64,000 bases of DNA from Pseudodonghicola flavimaris (GTDB lineage Bacteria; Pseudomonadota; Alphaproteobacteria; Rhodobacterales; Rhodobacteraceae). Shown in pieces: positions 1 through 9,479 of the stretch. The translations under genes were made by a program, and so were the position numbers. The DNA lies in contig NZ_JASNJD010000007.1 in assembly GCF_030164425.1 (NCBI RefSeq), forward strand, positions 215,484 to 279,483, written 5' to 3'. Within the stretch, counting starts at the first letter, position 1, and each line of letters opens with the position of its first letter. The notes beneath the pieces were generated by a model that worked only from the letters and a program-made list of their open reading frames with translations, was not told the origin of the DNA and ran no database searches.

Positions 1-2
1 AT

Positions 3-338
3 GTGATCAACGTGTCGTCCGTCTACGGCCATAAGACCGTCGCCACCGGCGCGGTCTACTGCGCCACCAAACATGCCCTGCGCTCGCTGTCCGAGGGCCT
101 GCGCCAGGAGGTGAAGGCCTATAACGTGCGCGTCACCGTGATCTCTCCCGGTGCGGTCGATACCGAGCTGACCCAGCATATCACCGAGCCCGGCCTCGGC
201 GATCAGCTGCGCGAATTCGTCCCGCAGATCGCCGTGCCCGCCACTACCATGGCCGATATGGTCGCCTTCGCCATCTCTCAGCCGGCGAATGTGGATGTGA
301 ACGAGATTCTGTTCCGCCCGACCGTCCAGCCGGAGTAA
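3..338 (+). CDS. SDR family oxidoreductase, C-terminal part (5' end outside window)
   Basis: This is the C-terminal half of a short-chain dehydrogenase/reductase, an NAD(P)-dependent oxidoreductase. The visible part opens in the strand carrying the catalytic Ser (NVSS), followed by the Tyr-Lys motif YCATK and the strand ending in SPGAVDTEL that normally lies near the cofactor. The end, NEILFRPTVQ, resembles the C-terminus of YdfG-type SDRs that act on 3-hydroxy acids or serine. The Rossmann TGxxxGxG motif must lie upstream of the window, so the first in-frame GTG is not the real start. The substrate cannot be determined. Confidence 0.85.
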   Translation: MINVSSVYGHKTVATGAVYCATKHALRSLSEGLRQEVKAYNVRVTVISPGAVDTELTQHITEPGLGDQLREFVPQIAVPATTMADMVAFAISQPANVDVNEILFRPTVQPE

Positions 339-480
339 GCCCGGCGGCCACCGCAGAGACATCGCCCTCCGGGATCGCCCGGGCTGAAACGATGTCCCCC
401 GAAGACGACCGGGCTGCGCCTGACGTGGCCCGGCTCCGATCCGGTCTGACGATCGCGGGGGCCGAAGACAGACCCTCCGC

Positions 481-1890
481 TCAGGACATGGCCGTTTCCG
501 GGTGGCGCGCCGCCCAGCCCAGCATCTTTTCGAACTGCCGCGCCGCGCGCAGCACCAGCGCCTCCTCATTCGGGCGGCCGATGATCTGCAGCCCCACCGG
601 CAATCCGTGCACGAAACCGCAGGGCACGCTGGCGGCACAATAGCCGGCCATGTTCACCGGCAGCGTATAAGACACCAGCGCCGGGATCCGCAGCGTCAGA
701 TCGGTCGGATCGACCACGGGGGAAACGATGCCGATGGTCGGTGCCAGCAGCAGATCGGTGTCGGCGAAGACATCCTCCAAATGCCGGATGATTTGTGCCC
801 GGCGCAACAGGGCGCGGGAATACTCCGTGCCGCTGACCCCGGCGGCCCAGTCGAACCGGCTGCGCGCATAGGGGGTGAGCTGTTCGCGCTTTTCCGGATC
901 CTGCATCAGCGCCTCGCCCAGATTGGCCTGCCGATCGACGAAATCCAGCACCTTCCAGGCCTCGTCGATGCCGTCGGTCTCCAGCACCACCTCCCGCGGA
1001 GCAAGCCGCGCCCCGGCCTCCGTCACCCGGTTCGCCGCCGCCCGCACGGTGGCAACCACCTCAGGATCGGCGAACCCCTCGGCCACGGTATTGTGCCACC
1101 AGGCGGCGCGGACCCCGGCGATGCCCTCTTCCAGCGTGGCGAGGTAGTCGGGCGGTGCGTCCCGGCGGCAGAGCGGGTCCCCCTCCATCGGGCCGGCGAT
1201 CACCTGCAGCAGCGTCGCAGCATCGCGCACGTCCCGCGCCATCGGCCCGATGGCAGAGAAGAACAGGGTCGAGCCGAAGCCGCCGTGGCGCGGCACCCGG
1301 CCCCGGCTCGGCAGCAACCCGAAGACCCCGCATTGCGCCGATGGCAGACGGATCGAGCCGCCGGCATCGCTGCCGATCGCCAGCGGCCCGAAGCCCGAGG
1401 CCAGCGCCGCCGCCGCGCCGCCGCTGGAGCCGCCGGCGGTGCGGCTCAGGTCCCAGGGGTTGCGGCACTCCGGCGCGACATAGCCGACAGTGCGCCAGTA
1501 CATTCCGAATTCCGGGGTATTGGTCTTGCCAAGGATCACCCCGCCGGCGGCGCGGATCCGCGCGGCATAAATGCTGTCCTCCACCGGCACGTGATGCTCC
1601 AGCGTCCTGGAGCCGCCGGTGGTGCGCAGCCCCTTGGTGAAGAACTGATCCTTGATCGTCACCGGCACCCCCGCCAGCGGCCCCGGCGCCTCTCCGGCGG
1701 CGAGACCGGCATCGACGGCGCGAGCCTCCTCGATCGCCAGATCGTCGGCCAGGGTGATAAAGGAATGAATGGCACCGTCGCGCGCACGTATCCGCTCCAG
1801 CAACTGCCGGGTCACGCTCTCCGCCGTGCGCTTTCCCGCCAGGATCTCCGACCGCAACTGCCATGCCGGGCACCAGTGCATCTCTGTCAT
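481..1890 (-). CDS. Amidase signature family hydrolase
   Basis: A 469-residue amidase-signature enzyme that hydrolyses a carboxamide or similar C-N bond; the substrate is unknown. The catalytic Lys-cisSer-Ser triad is visible: Lys80 in VTIKDQF, Ser155 in the Gly/Ser-rich TAGGSSGG stretch, and the nucleophile Ser179 in GSDAGGSIR, 24 residues further on as in malonamidase-type enzymes. There is no signal peptide, so it should be cytoplasmic. The start lies just downstream of a purine-rich stretch (AGGAGAGCC). It is divergent from a LysR-type regulator, the usual arrangement for a LysR-controlled catabolic gene. GatA of the amidotransferase belongs to the same superfamily, but no gatB or gatC lies nearby. 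Confidence 0.9.
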   Translation of the reverse strand: MTEMHWCPAWQLRSEILAGKRTAESVTRQLLERIRARDGAIHSFITLADDLAIEEARAVDAGLAAGEAPGPLAGVPVTIKDQFFTKGLRTTGGSRTLEHHVPVEDSIYAARIRAAGGVILGKTNTPEFGMYWRTVGYVAPECRNPWDLSRTAGGSSGGAAAALASGFGPLAIGSDAGGSIRLPSAQCGVFGLLPSRGRVPRHGGFGSTLFFSAIGPMARDVRDAATLLQVIAGPMEGDPLCRRDAPPDYLATLEEGIAGVRAAWWHNTVAEGFADPEVVATVRAAANRVTEAGARLAPREVVLETDGIDEAWKVLDFVDRQANLGEALMQDPEKREQLTPYARSRFDWAAGVSGTEYSRALLRRAQIIRHLEDVFADTDLLLAPTIGIVSPVVDPTDLTLRIPALVSYTLPVNMAGYCAASVPCGFVHGLPVGLQIIGRPNEEALVLRAARQFEKMLGWAARHPETAMS

Positions 1891-1963
1891 CGGGGGCTCT
1901 CCTGTCTTCGCCCGGCCTGCGCCGGTCCGGGGGGCGGTTCAGGCCCTATTGTGCGGCAGGGCC

Positions 1964-1983
1964 CGGCCATGGAACAATGGCCG
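1964..1983. promoter_or_regulatory. Inverted repeat in the amidase/LysR divergent promoter region
   Basis: Seven-base arms (CGGCCAT and ATGGCCG) flank a six-base spacer. The repeat lies 34 bases upstream of the GTG start of the LysR gene and about 75 bases upstream of the divergent amidase. LysR-type regulators bind interrupted dyads of about this size in such gaps, so this is a candidate binding site for the neighbouring regulator. The arms are GC-rich and could occur by chance. Confidence 0.35.
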
Positions 1984-2017
1984 CCGGGAGTAACAACCAT
2001 AACCGGAATGGCATATC

Positions 2018-2941
2018 GTGGACTTGCAGCAGCTGCGCTACTTTCTGATCGTGGCAGACCATCTGAATCTGTCCCATGCGGCAGAGAGCATTGGGATTTC
2101 CCAGCCGGCCCTGTCCAAGGCGATGGCCCGGTTGCAGGCCCGCACCGGTGTCCGCCTCTATGCCCGCAACGGTCGCGGCATCGCGCTGACCGATGCCGGC
2201 CACGCGCTGCGACACCGCGCGGCAGAGATCCTCGATCGGGTCGAGGCGGCAGAGCTGGTGATGTCAGACATGCGTGCCGGGGTTGGCGGCCACGTCCGGC
2301 TGGGCGCCGGCCCGTCGTTCCTGGCCGGCAGTGTACCGGCCGCGCTCTCATCGCTGCAGGCAGAGGACCCGTCGCTGCGCTTCACCCTGCGCGAAGGCAC
2401 CACACAGGAGCTCTATGACTGGGTGAAGACAAGGGAAATCGACTGCGCCCTGCTCGGCTGGATCAGATCGCCGGAGGCCCCGACCCGGGGCGATGCCGCG
2501 CTTGCCTTCAGCCGGTTGCTGGTCGACGATCTGGTCATCGTCACCCGCGCCGACCATCCGCTGCAGCTGTCGCCGCCGCGCCGCTTCGCCGATCTGTCGG
2601 CCTATGACTGGGTCTTGCCACGGATGAGCACCCGCCTGCATGGCGAGCTCGACCGCATCTATCGCGCCGCCCGCGCCGATCCGCCGGTGGCGCGGGTGCA
2701 GACCAGTTCGCTGTTCGCCACCTGCGCCATCCTGCGGCGCAGCGATCTGATGACGCTGCTGGCCCGCAGCGCACTGTCCGATCCGGAGATGGCGGGCCTG
2801 CGACCGCTGGAACAGGGCTGGCTGACCCTGCAGCGCGAGGCGTTCCTGGTCACCCAGCGCGATCTGCCGCTGCCACAGGCGACCGGGACGCTGATCCGGG
2901 CGATCCGCCAGCGCCTGGCCGATCCCGCCGGCGGCGCCTGA
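2018..2941 (+). CDS. LysR family transcriptional regulator
   Basis: A 307-residue LysR-type regulator. The N-terminus (DLQQLRYFLIVADHLNLSHA, then GISQPALSKAMARLQ) is the typical winged helix-turn-helix. Residues from about 90 onward form the periplasmic-binding-fold effector domain (GPSFLAGSVPAAL, then the switch into ALLGWI). The start is GTG at 2018, because the family sequence begins exactly there; CGGAA about ten bases upstream is a modest ribosome site. The divergent position suggests it controls the amidase gene and itself. The effector is unknown. Confidence 0.92.
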   Translation: MDLQQLRYFLIVADHLNLSHAAESIGISQPALSKAMARLQARTGVRLYARNGRGIALTDAGHALRHRAAEILDRVEAAELVMSDMRAGVGGHVRLGAGPSFLAGSVPAALSSLQAEDPSLRFTLREGTTQELYDWVKTREIDCALLGWIRSPEAPTRGDAALAFSRLLVDDLVIVTRADHPLQLSPPRRFADLSAYDWVLPRMSTRLHGELDRIYRAARADPPVARVQTSSLFATCAILRRSDLMTLLARSALSDPEMAGLRPLEQGWLTLQREAFLVTQRDLPLPQATGTLIRAIRQRLADPAGGA

Positions 2942-2962
2942 TCCGCCCGCCGGCCGCCGCCG

Positions 2963-4024
2963 CTAAAGCGACGCGGCGGCGATGCCGGCGTCGCCGATAT
3001 CCCCGGCCCAGACCCGCAGCAGCCCCAGCGTGCCCATGAACTCCTGCGCCAGCAGTAGATCGCTGGCGACGAGATCGGGGACGGCAACGGCGATCTGCGT
3101 CAGCGCCCCCCCTTTCGCCGCCGCGTTCATACTGCCGGCGCCGTGCCGCGAGGCATGGCTGAAGCGGACGTCGCGGCCCGGCGCGCAGATGTCGGAGAGA
3201 TAAAGGTTGTAGGAGGTCGCCGCGGTCCGGGTCTGGACATGCAGCTGGCCGCTGTTGCCCATATGGGTGTTCAGCGCGCTGCGGATCCGGTTGTCGGCAT
3301 CGGTGCCCCAGAGCAGGAAAACCACCTGCGCCACCCGGTCTTCGCTGGCATAGGTCAGCCCGCCGTTCAGCGCCAGGCTCACCGCCGAGGCCGGCGGCAT
3401 ATCCGCCGCCGCCACCGTCAGCACCTCCCCCGCCCGGGTCGCCGCCGCCGCCCCGGTGGGGATATAGCTCGACAGTGTCGGACCCGCCTCCAGCTGGGCG
3501 TTCCGCACCGTACCGGAGACGCTCAGGCTCAGGCTGCCGGCCGTGGCCGGGGCAAAACTCAGCCCCACCCGATGCGCTTCGCCCGCGCCGGTGCCCGCCA
3601 GCGGCCCCGCCGTTGCCGCGCCGGTCAACGACACGCTGCCGGTGCCGGTGAAGGACAGCGTATAGGTCTGCGCCGTTACCGCCACGTCCTGGCTGGCGAG
3701 CGTCGCGCTGTTGAGCAGCAGGTTGCTGCGGCCGGCGCTTTCCAGCAGCAGGCCGGCGGGCCGCCAGCCGCCGCCCTTCCAGACATGATGGCCAAGGCGC
3801 GGCACCCCCGCCGGGGCGATCTTCAGCGCCCCCTGCCCGTCGACATAGCTGGCGGCAGAGGCGCGGCCGAAGCTCAGCACATCGCCGAACGCCCGCGTCG
3901 CCCCGGCCCGGCGGTAGCGGCCGGAAACGAAATCCGCCACCAGCGCCGGCATCTGCCCGGCGGCGGCATAGCCCTGCCAGAGATCGCCCTGAACCGACCG
4001 ATCCAGCACCCCGATCCCGATCAT
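2963..4024 (-). CDS. Phage-type structural/attachment protein, isolated
   Basis: A 353-residue protein whose middle part (about residues 95-215) is built of short Ser/Thr/Gly beta strands, with SNLLLNSATL, YTLSFTGTGSVSLTGAA and the hallmark QLEAGPTLSSYIPT. This QLEAG...SSYIPT pattern is characteristic of carbohydrate-binding or lectin-like domains in prophage and tail-associated proteins of alphaproteobacteria. An open frame extends upstream into the ATPase gene, but the start at 4024 has a clear GGAGG six bases before it, whereas the upstream extension has Arg/Gly-rich shadow composition. No other phage gene lies nearby, so it is either a remnant or an independently acquired protein. Its function is unproven. 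Confidence 0.65.
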   Translation of the reverse strand: MIGIGVLDRSVQGDLWQGYAAAGQMPALVADFVSGRYRRAGATRAFGDVLSFGRASAASYVDGQGALKIAPAGVPRLGHHVWKGGGWRPAGLLLESAGRSNLLLNSATLASQDVAVTAQTYTLSFTGTGSVSLTGAATAGPLAGTGAGEAHRVGLSFAPATAGSLSLSVSGTVRNAQLEAGPTLSSYIPTGAAAATRAGEVLTVAAADMPPASAVSLALNGGLTYASEDRVAQVVFLLWGTDADNRIRSALNTHMGNSGQLHVQTRTAATSYNLYLSDICAPGRDVRFSHASRHGAGSMNAAAKGGALTQIAVAVPDLVASDLLLAQEFMGTLGLLRVWAGDIGDAGIAAASL

Positions 4025-4161
4025 CGCCAACCTCCGCGCTGCCCCGGTCGTCCGGTCACCCGATACTGCATCCCTGCCCCCTCTTCGCGCTGATCCTGGC
4101 GTGAGCATAGCCAGGGCACGCCGGACGTTGCCCGCGCGCCCGGTTGACGCATTGACAGGGA

Positions 4162-6870
4162 TCAGCCCTTGCGAAGGCTGCCGTTGCGGGCGCGGAAGGC
4201 GAGCCGCATCTGTTTCTCGATCTCGATCAGCGCGAAGAACACCACGCCGATCGCCACAATCAGCACCCCGTCGCGGAACGGCACCGCCTCGGTTCCGAAG
4301 ACCCGCTGCAACGGCGGCAGATAGGTCACGGCGAATTGCGCCGCGGTCACCGTCAGCACCGAGGCCCAAACCATCGGCGTGCCCTTCACCGCCTGCCAGG
4401 TCAGCGAGGTGCCATAGATGTTACGGATGAAGAACAGATAGAAAATCTCCTGCACAACCAGCATGTTCATCGCCATGGTCCGCGACAACGCCTCGCTGTA
4501 GCCCTGATCGTGGGCATAGCTGTAGACACCGAAGACCGCGACCAAGCAGAGGAAGGAGACCAGCAGGATGGTCCAGACCAGATTGCCGGTCAGCAGCGGT
4601 TCGTCGCGCGGTCGCGGCGGCCGCCGCATGGTGCCCTCCTCCGACCGCTCAAAGGCCAGCGCGATGCCCAGCGTGATGGCGGTGATCAGGTTCACCCAGA
4701 GAATCTGCACCGCGGTGATCGGCAGCGGCATGCCGGCGAACAGCGCCACGATGATGGTGATCGCCTCGCCACCGTTGGTGGGCAGGGTCCAGCTGATCAC
4801 CTTCTTGATGTTGTCGTAGACCGTCCGCCCCTCGCGCACCGCCGCGGCGATCGAGGCGAAATTGTCATCCGCCAGCACCAGTTCCGCCGCCTCCTTGGCC
4901 GCGGCGCTGCCCTTCTGCCCCATGGCGATCCCGGCATCGGCGCGTTTCAGCGCCGGCGCGTCGTTGACCCCGTCGCCGGTCATCGCCACGGTCAGACCGC
5001 GCGACTGCAGCGCCGCCACCAGCCGCAGCTTGTGCTTGGGCGAGGTGCGGGCGAAGATGTCGGTCTCGCTGGCGGCAGCGGCCAGATCGCTGTCGTCCAT
5101 CGCCTCGATATCGGCGCCGGTCAGCACCCGGTCGCAGTTCTTCAGCCCGATCCGTTCACCGATGGCGCGGGCGGTGGCAGCGTGATCACCGGTGATCATC
5201 TTCACCCCGATGCCGGCGGCATGACAGTCCGCCACCGCGGCAATCGCCTCCTCGCGCGGCGGATCGATCAGCCCGATCAGCCCGATCAGCGTCAGCCGCC
5301 CTTTCAGGTTCGCCATGTCCAGCATGTCCTCGCCGGCCGCCGCCGGCGCCATTGCCACAGCGATCACCCTCTGGCCTTCGTTGGCGAGTTCCTCCACCTG
5401 GCGGAACCAGAAAGAGGTGTTGAGCGGGGCCCGCCGGTCACCCGGTTCCAGCTGATCACGGCAGAGCGCCAGAACCGCCTCCGGCGCGCCCTTGACATGC
5501 AGCGCGCGCGCGCCGTCCGGCGCCTGATGCAGCACCGCCATATAGCGATGCGCCGCGTCGAAGGGGATTTCATCGAGCCGCGCCCAGGCGGCAAAGGGAT
5601 CGGCGCCATCGCGGGTGATCTTGCCGGCCAGCGCCATCAGCGCGCCTTCCATCGGATCGCCCTCGACCCGCCAGCCCTGATCGGCCTGCTGCAGCACCGC
5701 ATCGTTGCAAAGGCCGGCGGCCGCGGCGAAATCCATCAGCACCGCGTGATCGGCAGGATTGGCATCGGCCTCGCGCCAGCGCACCGCCCCCTCCGGCGCA
5801 TAACCGTTGCCGCCGACAGAAAAGACGTGATCCGCCGCCGCCAGCGAGGCCACCATCATCTCGTTCCGGGTCAGCGTCCCGGTCTTGTCGGAGCAGATCA
5901 CCGAGACTGAGCCCAGCGTCTCGATCGCCGGCAGCCGCCGCACGATGGCGTTGCGCCCTGCCATCGCCCGCACCCCGACCGCCAGCGTGATGGTCAGAAC
6001 CGCCGGCAGCCCTTCGGGGATGGCCGCCACCGACAGGCCCACCACCGCCATGAACAGGCCGCCGAAATCCATATGCATGACGAAATAGCCGTACCCGAGC
6101 AGACTGGCGCCCAGGATCAGGATGAACAGCGTCAGCCAGCGCGAGAAGACGTTCATCTGGTGCACCAGCGGCGTGGTCAGCACCTCGACCTCCTGCAGCA
6201 TGCCGCTGATCCGGCCGATCTCGGTTCCCGCCCCGGTCGCGGTCACCACCCCCTGGGCGGTACCGGCAGCGACCAGCGTGCCGCTGAACAGCATCGAGTG
6301 GCGATCCCCCAACGCCGCGTCCTCTGCCACCGGCGCGGTGCCCTTGTCGACGGGGACGGATTCGCCGGTCAGCACCGCCTCCTCCGCCTTCAGCCCGCGG
6401 GCCGAGATCAGCCGAAGATCCGCCGGCACCCGGTCGCCGGCCTCGAGGATGACGATATCGCCCACCACCAGATCGGCGGCCTCCACCGTCTGGCGGCGTC
6501 CGTCGCGACGAACCGAGGAATGCGGCGCCAGCATGTCGCGGATCGCCTCCATCGCCTGTTCGGCGCGGCCCTCCTGGATAAAGCCGATCACCGCATTGGC
6601 CAGGACCACCGCCAGGATCACCCCGGTATCGACCCAATGCTGCAGCAGCCCGGTGACCAGCGCCGCCGCCAGCAGCACATAGATCAGCACGTTGTGGAAC
6701 TGCAGCAGGAAGCGGACCAGCGCGCCCCGGCGCGGCGGCTCCGGCAGCAGATTCGGCCCATCGCGCCCGATCCGGCGCAGCGCCTCGGCCTGCGTCAGCC
6801 CCTCGGGCGTGGTCTCAAATGCGCTCAGACAGGTTTCGACCGGCTGGCTATGGGCGGAAATCTGCATCAT
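4162..6870 (-). CDS. Type II (P2A-like) cation-transporting P-type ATPase
   Basis: A 902-residue ATP-driven cation pump of the inner membrane. In order it has an N-terminal cation-ATPase domain, membrane helices M1-M2, the actuator domain with TGES (about residue 168), M3-M4 with the PEGLP break, the phosphorylation site DKTGT (Asp328), the nucleotide domain with KGAPEAVL, the hinge TGDGVNDAP, and six C-terminal helices. PEGLP in M4 and NLIT in M6 place it among SERCA/PMR1-like pumps rather than CPx heavy-metal pumps, which lack these and carry Cys-Pro-Cys. The ion may be Ca, Mn, Na or Mg; sequence alone does not decide. The start at 6870 or 6867 follows TGAGGA. The usual translation extends 22 further residues upstream without a good ribosome site. 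Confidence 0.9.
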   Translation of the reverse strand: MMQISAHSQPVETCLSAFETTPEGLTQAEALRRIGRDGPNLLPEPPRRGALVRFLLQFHNVLIYVLLAAALVTGLLQHWVDTGVILAVVLANAVIGFIQEGRAEQAMEAIRDMLAPHSSVRRDGRRQTVEAADLVVGDIVILEAGDRVPADLRLISARGLKAEEAVLTGESVPVDKGTAPVAEDAALGDRHSMLFSGTLVAAGTAQGVVTATGAGTEIGRISGMLQEVEVLTTPLVHQMNVFSRWLTLFILILGASLLGYGYFVMHMDFGGLFMAVVGLSVAAIPEGLPAVLTITLAVGVRAMAGRNAIVRRLPAIETLGSVSVICSDKTGTLTRNEMMVASLAAADHVFSVGGNGYAPEGAVRWREADANPADHAVLMDFAAAAGLCNDAVLQQADQGWRVEGDPMEGALMALAGKITRDGADPFAAWARLDEIPFDAAHRYMAVLHQAPDGARALHVKGAPEAVLALCRDQLEPGDRRAPLNTSFWFRQVEELANEGQRVIAVAMAPAAAGEDMLDMANLKGRLTLIGLIGLIDPPREEAIAAVADCHAAGIGVKMITGDHAATARAIGERIGLKNCDRVLTGADIEAMDDSDLAAAASETDIFARTSPKHKLRLVAALQSRGLTVAMTGDGVNDAPALKRADAGIAMGQKGSAAAKEAAELVLADDNFASIAAAVREGRTVYDNIKKVISWTLPTNGGEAITIIVALFAGMPLPITAVQILWVNLITAITLGIALAFERSEEGTMRRPPRPRDEPLLTGNLVWTILLVSFLCLVAVFGVYSYAHDQGYSEALSRTMAMNMLVVQEIFYLFFIRNIYGTSLTWQAVKGTPMVWASVLTVTAAQFAVTYLPPLQRVFGTEAVPFRDGVLIVAIGVVFFALIEIEKQMRLAFRARNGSLRKG

Positions 6871-7042
6871 GGTCCTCAGTGCCTCATGTCTTCGGGCCGC
6901 GCCGGACGCGACGAAATGCCCGCGCAGCCCCGGCAATTTCTGTCACAATAGTCACAGTTTCTTGCCGGCCCATGATCATGCCTCTGCACTGCGGCAATCT
7001 GGCACGGGTGGCCCCGCACTGCCGCCGGTTTGAGCGTCGCGC

Positions 7043-8359
7043 CTAGCGTCCGATCACGATATCGGCGCAGAGCCCGCCGAGCGTCTCGCTCTGGCCCAGA
7101 CGCAGGGTGCCACCATGCGCCCGGGCGGCATCGGTGACGATCGCCAGCCCCAGCCCGACGCCGCTGCCGCGATCCTGATTGCGCGCCGGATCCAGCCGGG
7201 CGAAGGGTTTCATCGCCTCCGCCCGCTGATCGGCCGGGATGCCGGGACCGTCGTCCTCGACCCGGATGCGCAGGCTCTTGTCCGTCAGCAGCACCGAGAC
7301 CTCGGCCCGGCTGCCGTAGCGGACCGCGTTGTCGATCAGGTTTTCCACCGCGCGCCGGATTGCCACCGCCCGCAGGGTCACCAACCCCGCCCCCTCGGTC
7401 CGGGTCAGCTCGACCGCCTTGCCCGCCCGCACCGCGTCTTCGACGATCTCGCGCACCAGCGCCACCGGATCGGTCGGCTCCGGTTCCGACAGCATGGCAC
7501 CGCGGGAGAATTCAAGAAAGGTATCGACCAGCCGCTGCATCTCGTCAACGTCGCGCAACAGCGGCGCGGCCTCTTCATCGTCGATCATCGACAGCCCCAG
7601 CTTCAGCCGGGTCAGCGGCGTGCGCAGATCGTGGCTCACCCCCGACAGCATCAGGGTGCGCTGTTCGATCTGCCGTTCGATCCGCGCCCGCATGTCGAGA
7701 AAGGCGCTGCCCGCCGCCCGCACCTCGGTGGCGCCGCTGGGCCGGAACGGTTCCATCCGGCCGCGACCGAAGGCCTGGGCGGCATCCGCCAGCCGGGTGA
7801 TCGGCCGCAGCTGGTTACGCATATAGATGAAGGCCACGATGGTCATCAGCAGCGCGAAGAACACCATGGTGACGATCAGCTGATGCGGCGTGCCCACCGT
7901 GACCTGACTGCGGTGAAACCCGACCTCCAGCGGCCCATGCACGGTGCTGACGAAGATCTGCACGGAGGAATCGGCATTGAACCGCACCGCCAGCGTCTCG
8001 GGCATCCAGCGGCGCATCAGCGACCGCACATGCATGCCGGAGAAATCGTACCAGCGCATGAAGTCCTCCGGCACCTCCTCCGGCTCGACGAAGCGCAACC
8101 GCATCTGCAACGCCGGCAGCGCCGGTTCCAGCGCCAGCAGCGCCGCCTGCCGGTCCGGCGCCTGATCGGCCTGGTCGATGACGAAGGCGATCTCCTGCTC
8201 CTTGTTGCGGGTCATCTGTTCGATGATCCCCTGCAGGTGATTCTGGATGAAGGCGACCGACACCACCAGCATCACGGCGATGACCGGCAGCAGCAGGATC
8301 AGCGCCGCCCGCGCATAGAGCCCGCGCGGCATATAGTGTTTGAGCCAGTCGAACGACAT
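7043..8359 (-). CDS. Sensor histidine kinase, EnvZ-like, no adjacent response regulator
   Basis: A 438-residue inner-membrane sensor kinase. Transmembrane segments lie at about 16-38 and 158-180, with a periplasmic sensor of roughly 120 residues between them. A HAMP linker beginning NQLRPITRLADA follows, then the HisKA dimerisation domain with phospho-acceptor His243 in VSHDLRTPLTRLK, and an ATPase domain with N box (NLIDNAVRYG), G1 (DDGPGIP) and G2 (GVGLGLAI). This matches EnvZ-type kinases of the OmpR system. No receiver-domain gene lies on either side, so the partner must be encoded elsewhere. The stimulus is unknown. Confidence 0.9.
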   Translation of the reverse strand: MSFDWLKHYMPRGLYARAALILLLPVIAVMLVVSVAFIQNHLQGIIEQMTRNKEQEIAFVIDQADQAPDRQAALLALEPALPALQMRLRFVEPEEVPEDFMRWYDFSGMHVRSLMRRWMPETLAVRFNADSSVQIFVSTVHGPLEVGFHRSQVTVGTPHQLIVTMVFFALLMTIVAFIYMRNQLRPITRLADAAQAFGRGRMEPFRPSGATEVRAAGSAFLDMRARIERQIEQRTLMLSGVSHDLRTPLTRLKLGLSMIDDEEAAPLLRDVDEMQRLVDTFLEFSRGAMLSEPEPTDPVALVREIVEDAVRAGKAVELTRTEGAGLVTLRAVAIRRAVENLIDNAVRYGSRAEVSVLLTDKSLRIRVEDDGPGIPADQRAEAMKPFARLDPARNQDRGSGVGLGLAIVTDAARAHGGTLRLGQSETLGGLCADIVIGR

Positions 8360-8501
8360 GCGCTAAGCCTAATGGGCAAGCTGCGGCGTGGAAACCGGAT
8401 TCAGAAGGAAAGCCGCGGCAAAACAACCCGCTAGGGTCAGGACCGGCGAAACGCCGCCGGACTTGTCGCCCGATCATGCCGTCAACCCCGAGGATCGCCC
8501 G

Positions 8502-9419
8502 ATGCTGCAGCCCCCCGATGATTTCGACCCCACCCATGGCGTGCCCGAGACCCTTTCGGACGGGCTGCGCCGGCTGGTGGCGCCGAATCCCTCGCCCATG
8601 ACCTATCGCGGCACCAACACCTATCTGGTCGGCACCCGCGAGCTGGCGGTGATCGATCCCGGTCCGATGAGCGAGCCGCATCTGGAGGCGATTCTGGCCG
8701 CGCTGGAGCCGGGCCAGAGCATCAGCCACATCGTCGTCACCCATTCGCATTCCGACCATTCGCCGCTGGCCAGGCCGCTGGCCGAGCGCACCGGCGCCCG
8801 CATCCACGCCTTTGGCGGCCCTGAGGCCGGGCGCAGCGCGGTGATGGACAGGATCGCCGCCACCGGCCTCGCCGGCGGCGGCGAGGGGATCGACCACGGC
8901 TTCATTCCGGATGAACTCCTGCCCGATGGCGGCCTGATAGAGGGCGACGGCTGGGCGCTGGAGGTGATTCACACCCCCGGGCATCTCGGCAACCATATCG
9001 CCCTGGCCATGGGCGACATCTGTTTCACCGCCGATCACGTGATGGGCTGGGCGACCTCTCTGGTTTCGCCCCCGGATGGCGATCTGACCGATTTCATGGC
9101 CTCCTGCCGCCGCCTGCGCGACCGCAGCTGGTCGGTGTTCCACCCCGGCCACGGCGCCCCGATCGCCACCCCCGCCGCCCGGCTTGACTGGCTGATCGAA
9201 CACCGCCTGGGGCGCGAGGCGCAGATCCTCGAGGCGCTGAGCGACGGGCCCGCCACAACCGCCCAGCTGACCCGGCGCGTCTATACCGATGTGAACCCGA
9301 TGCTGCTGCCCGCCGCGGAACGCAACGTCTTTGCCCACCTCGTTGATCTGACAGGACAAAACCGCGTTGAGACCGGCGACGCCCTGGGCATCGAGGCGAT
9401 GTTTTCCAGGCGCAGCTAG
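8502..9419 (+). CDS. MBL-fold metallo-hydrolase, LACTB2-like
   Basis: A 305-residue metallo-beta-lactamase-fold enzyme. The zinc-binding motif HSHSDH is at residues 81-86, with further ligands at TPGHLGNH and in the HPGHG region. The opening MTYRGTNTYLVG and the C-terminal winged helix (about 245-305, with TAQLTRRVY) match the LACTB2 branch, which includes RNA-active and thioester-active members, rather than true beta-lactamases. The start at 8502 is preferred because CGAGGATC lies just upstream and the upstream extension is low-complexity. Its substrate is unknown. It precedes the tRNA-Asn gene but is not part of that transcript. Confidence 0.88.
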   Translation: MLQPPDDFDPTHGVPETLSDGLRRLVAPNPSPMTYRGTNTYLVGTRELAVIDPGPMSEPHLEAILAALEPGQSISHIVVTHSHSDHSPLARPLAERTGARIHAFGGPEAGRSAVMDRIAATGLAGGGEGIDHGFIPDELLPDGGLIEGDGWALEVIHTPGHLGNHIALAMGDICFTADHVMGWATSLVSPPDGDLTDFMASCRRLRDRSWSVFHPGHGAPIATPAARLDWLIEHRLGREAQILEALSDGPATTAQLTRRVYTDVNPMLLPAAERNVFAHLVDLTGQNRVETGDALGIEAMFSRRS

Positions 9420-9479
9420 GCACCGAAGAACGAGGTCGCAGGCGGTGCAAGATTTTTCAAAAAACTGTCAAAACTCCTC

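Noticed and set aside
502..2418. A 638-residue forward open frame
   Set aside because: It runs antisense to the amidase and overlaps the LysR gene out of frame; no ribosome site or family feature.
4025..4369. An N-terminal extension of the phage-type protein
   Set aside because: The added 115 residues are Arg/Gly-rich and overlap the ATPase gene; the start at 4024 has a strong GGAGG.
4336..5910. A 524-residue forward open frame
   Set aside because: It is antisense to the P-type ATPase, which carries all its motifs.
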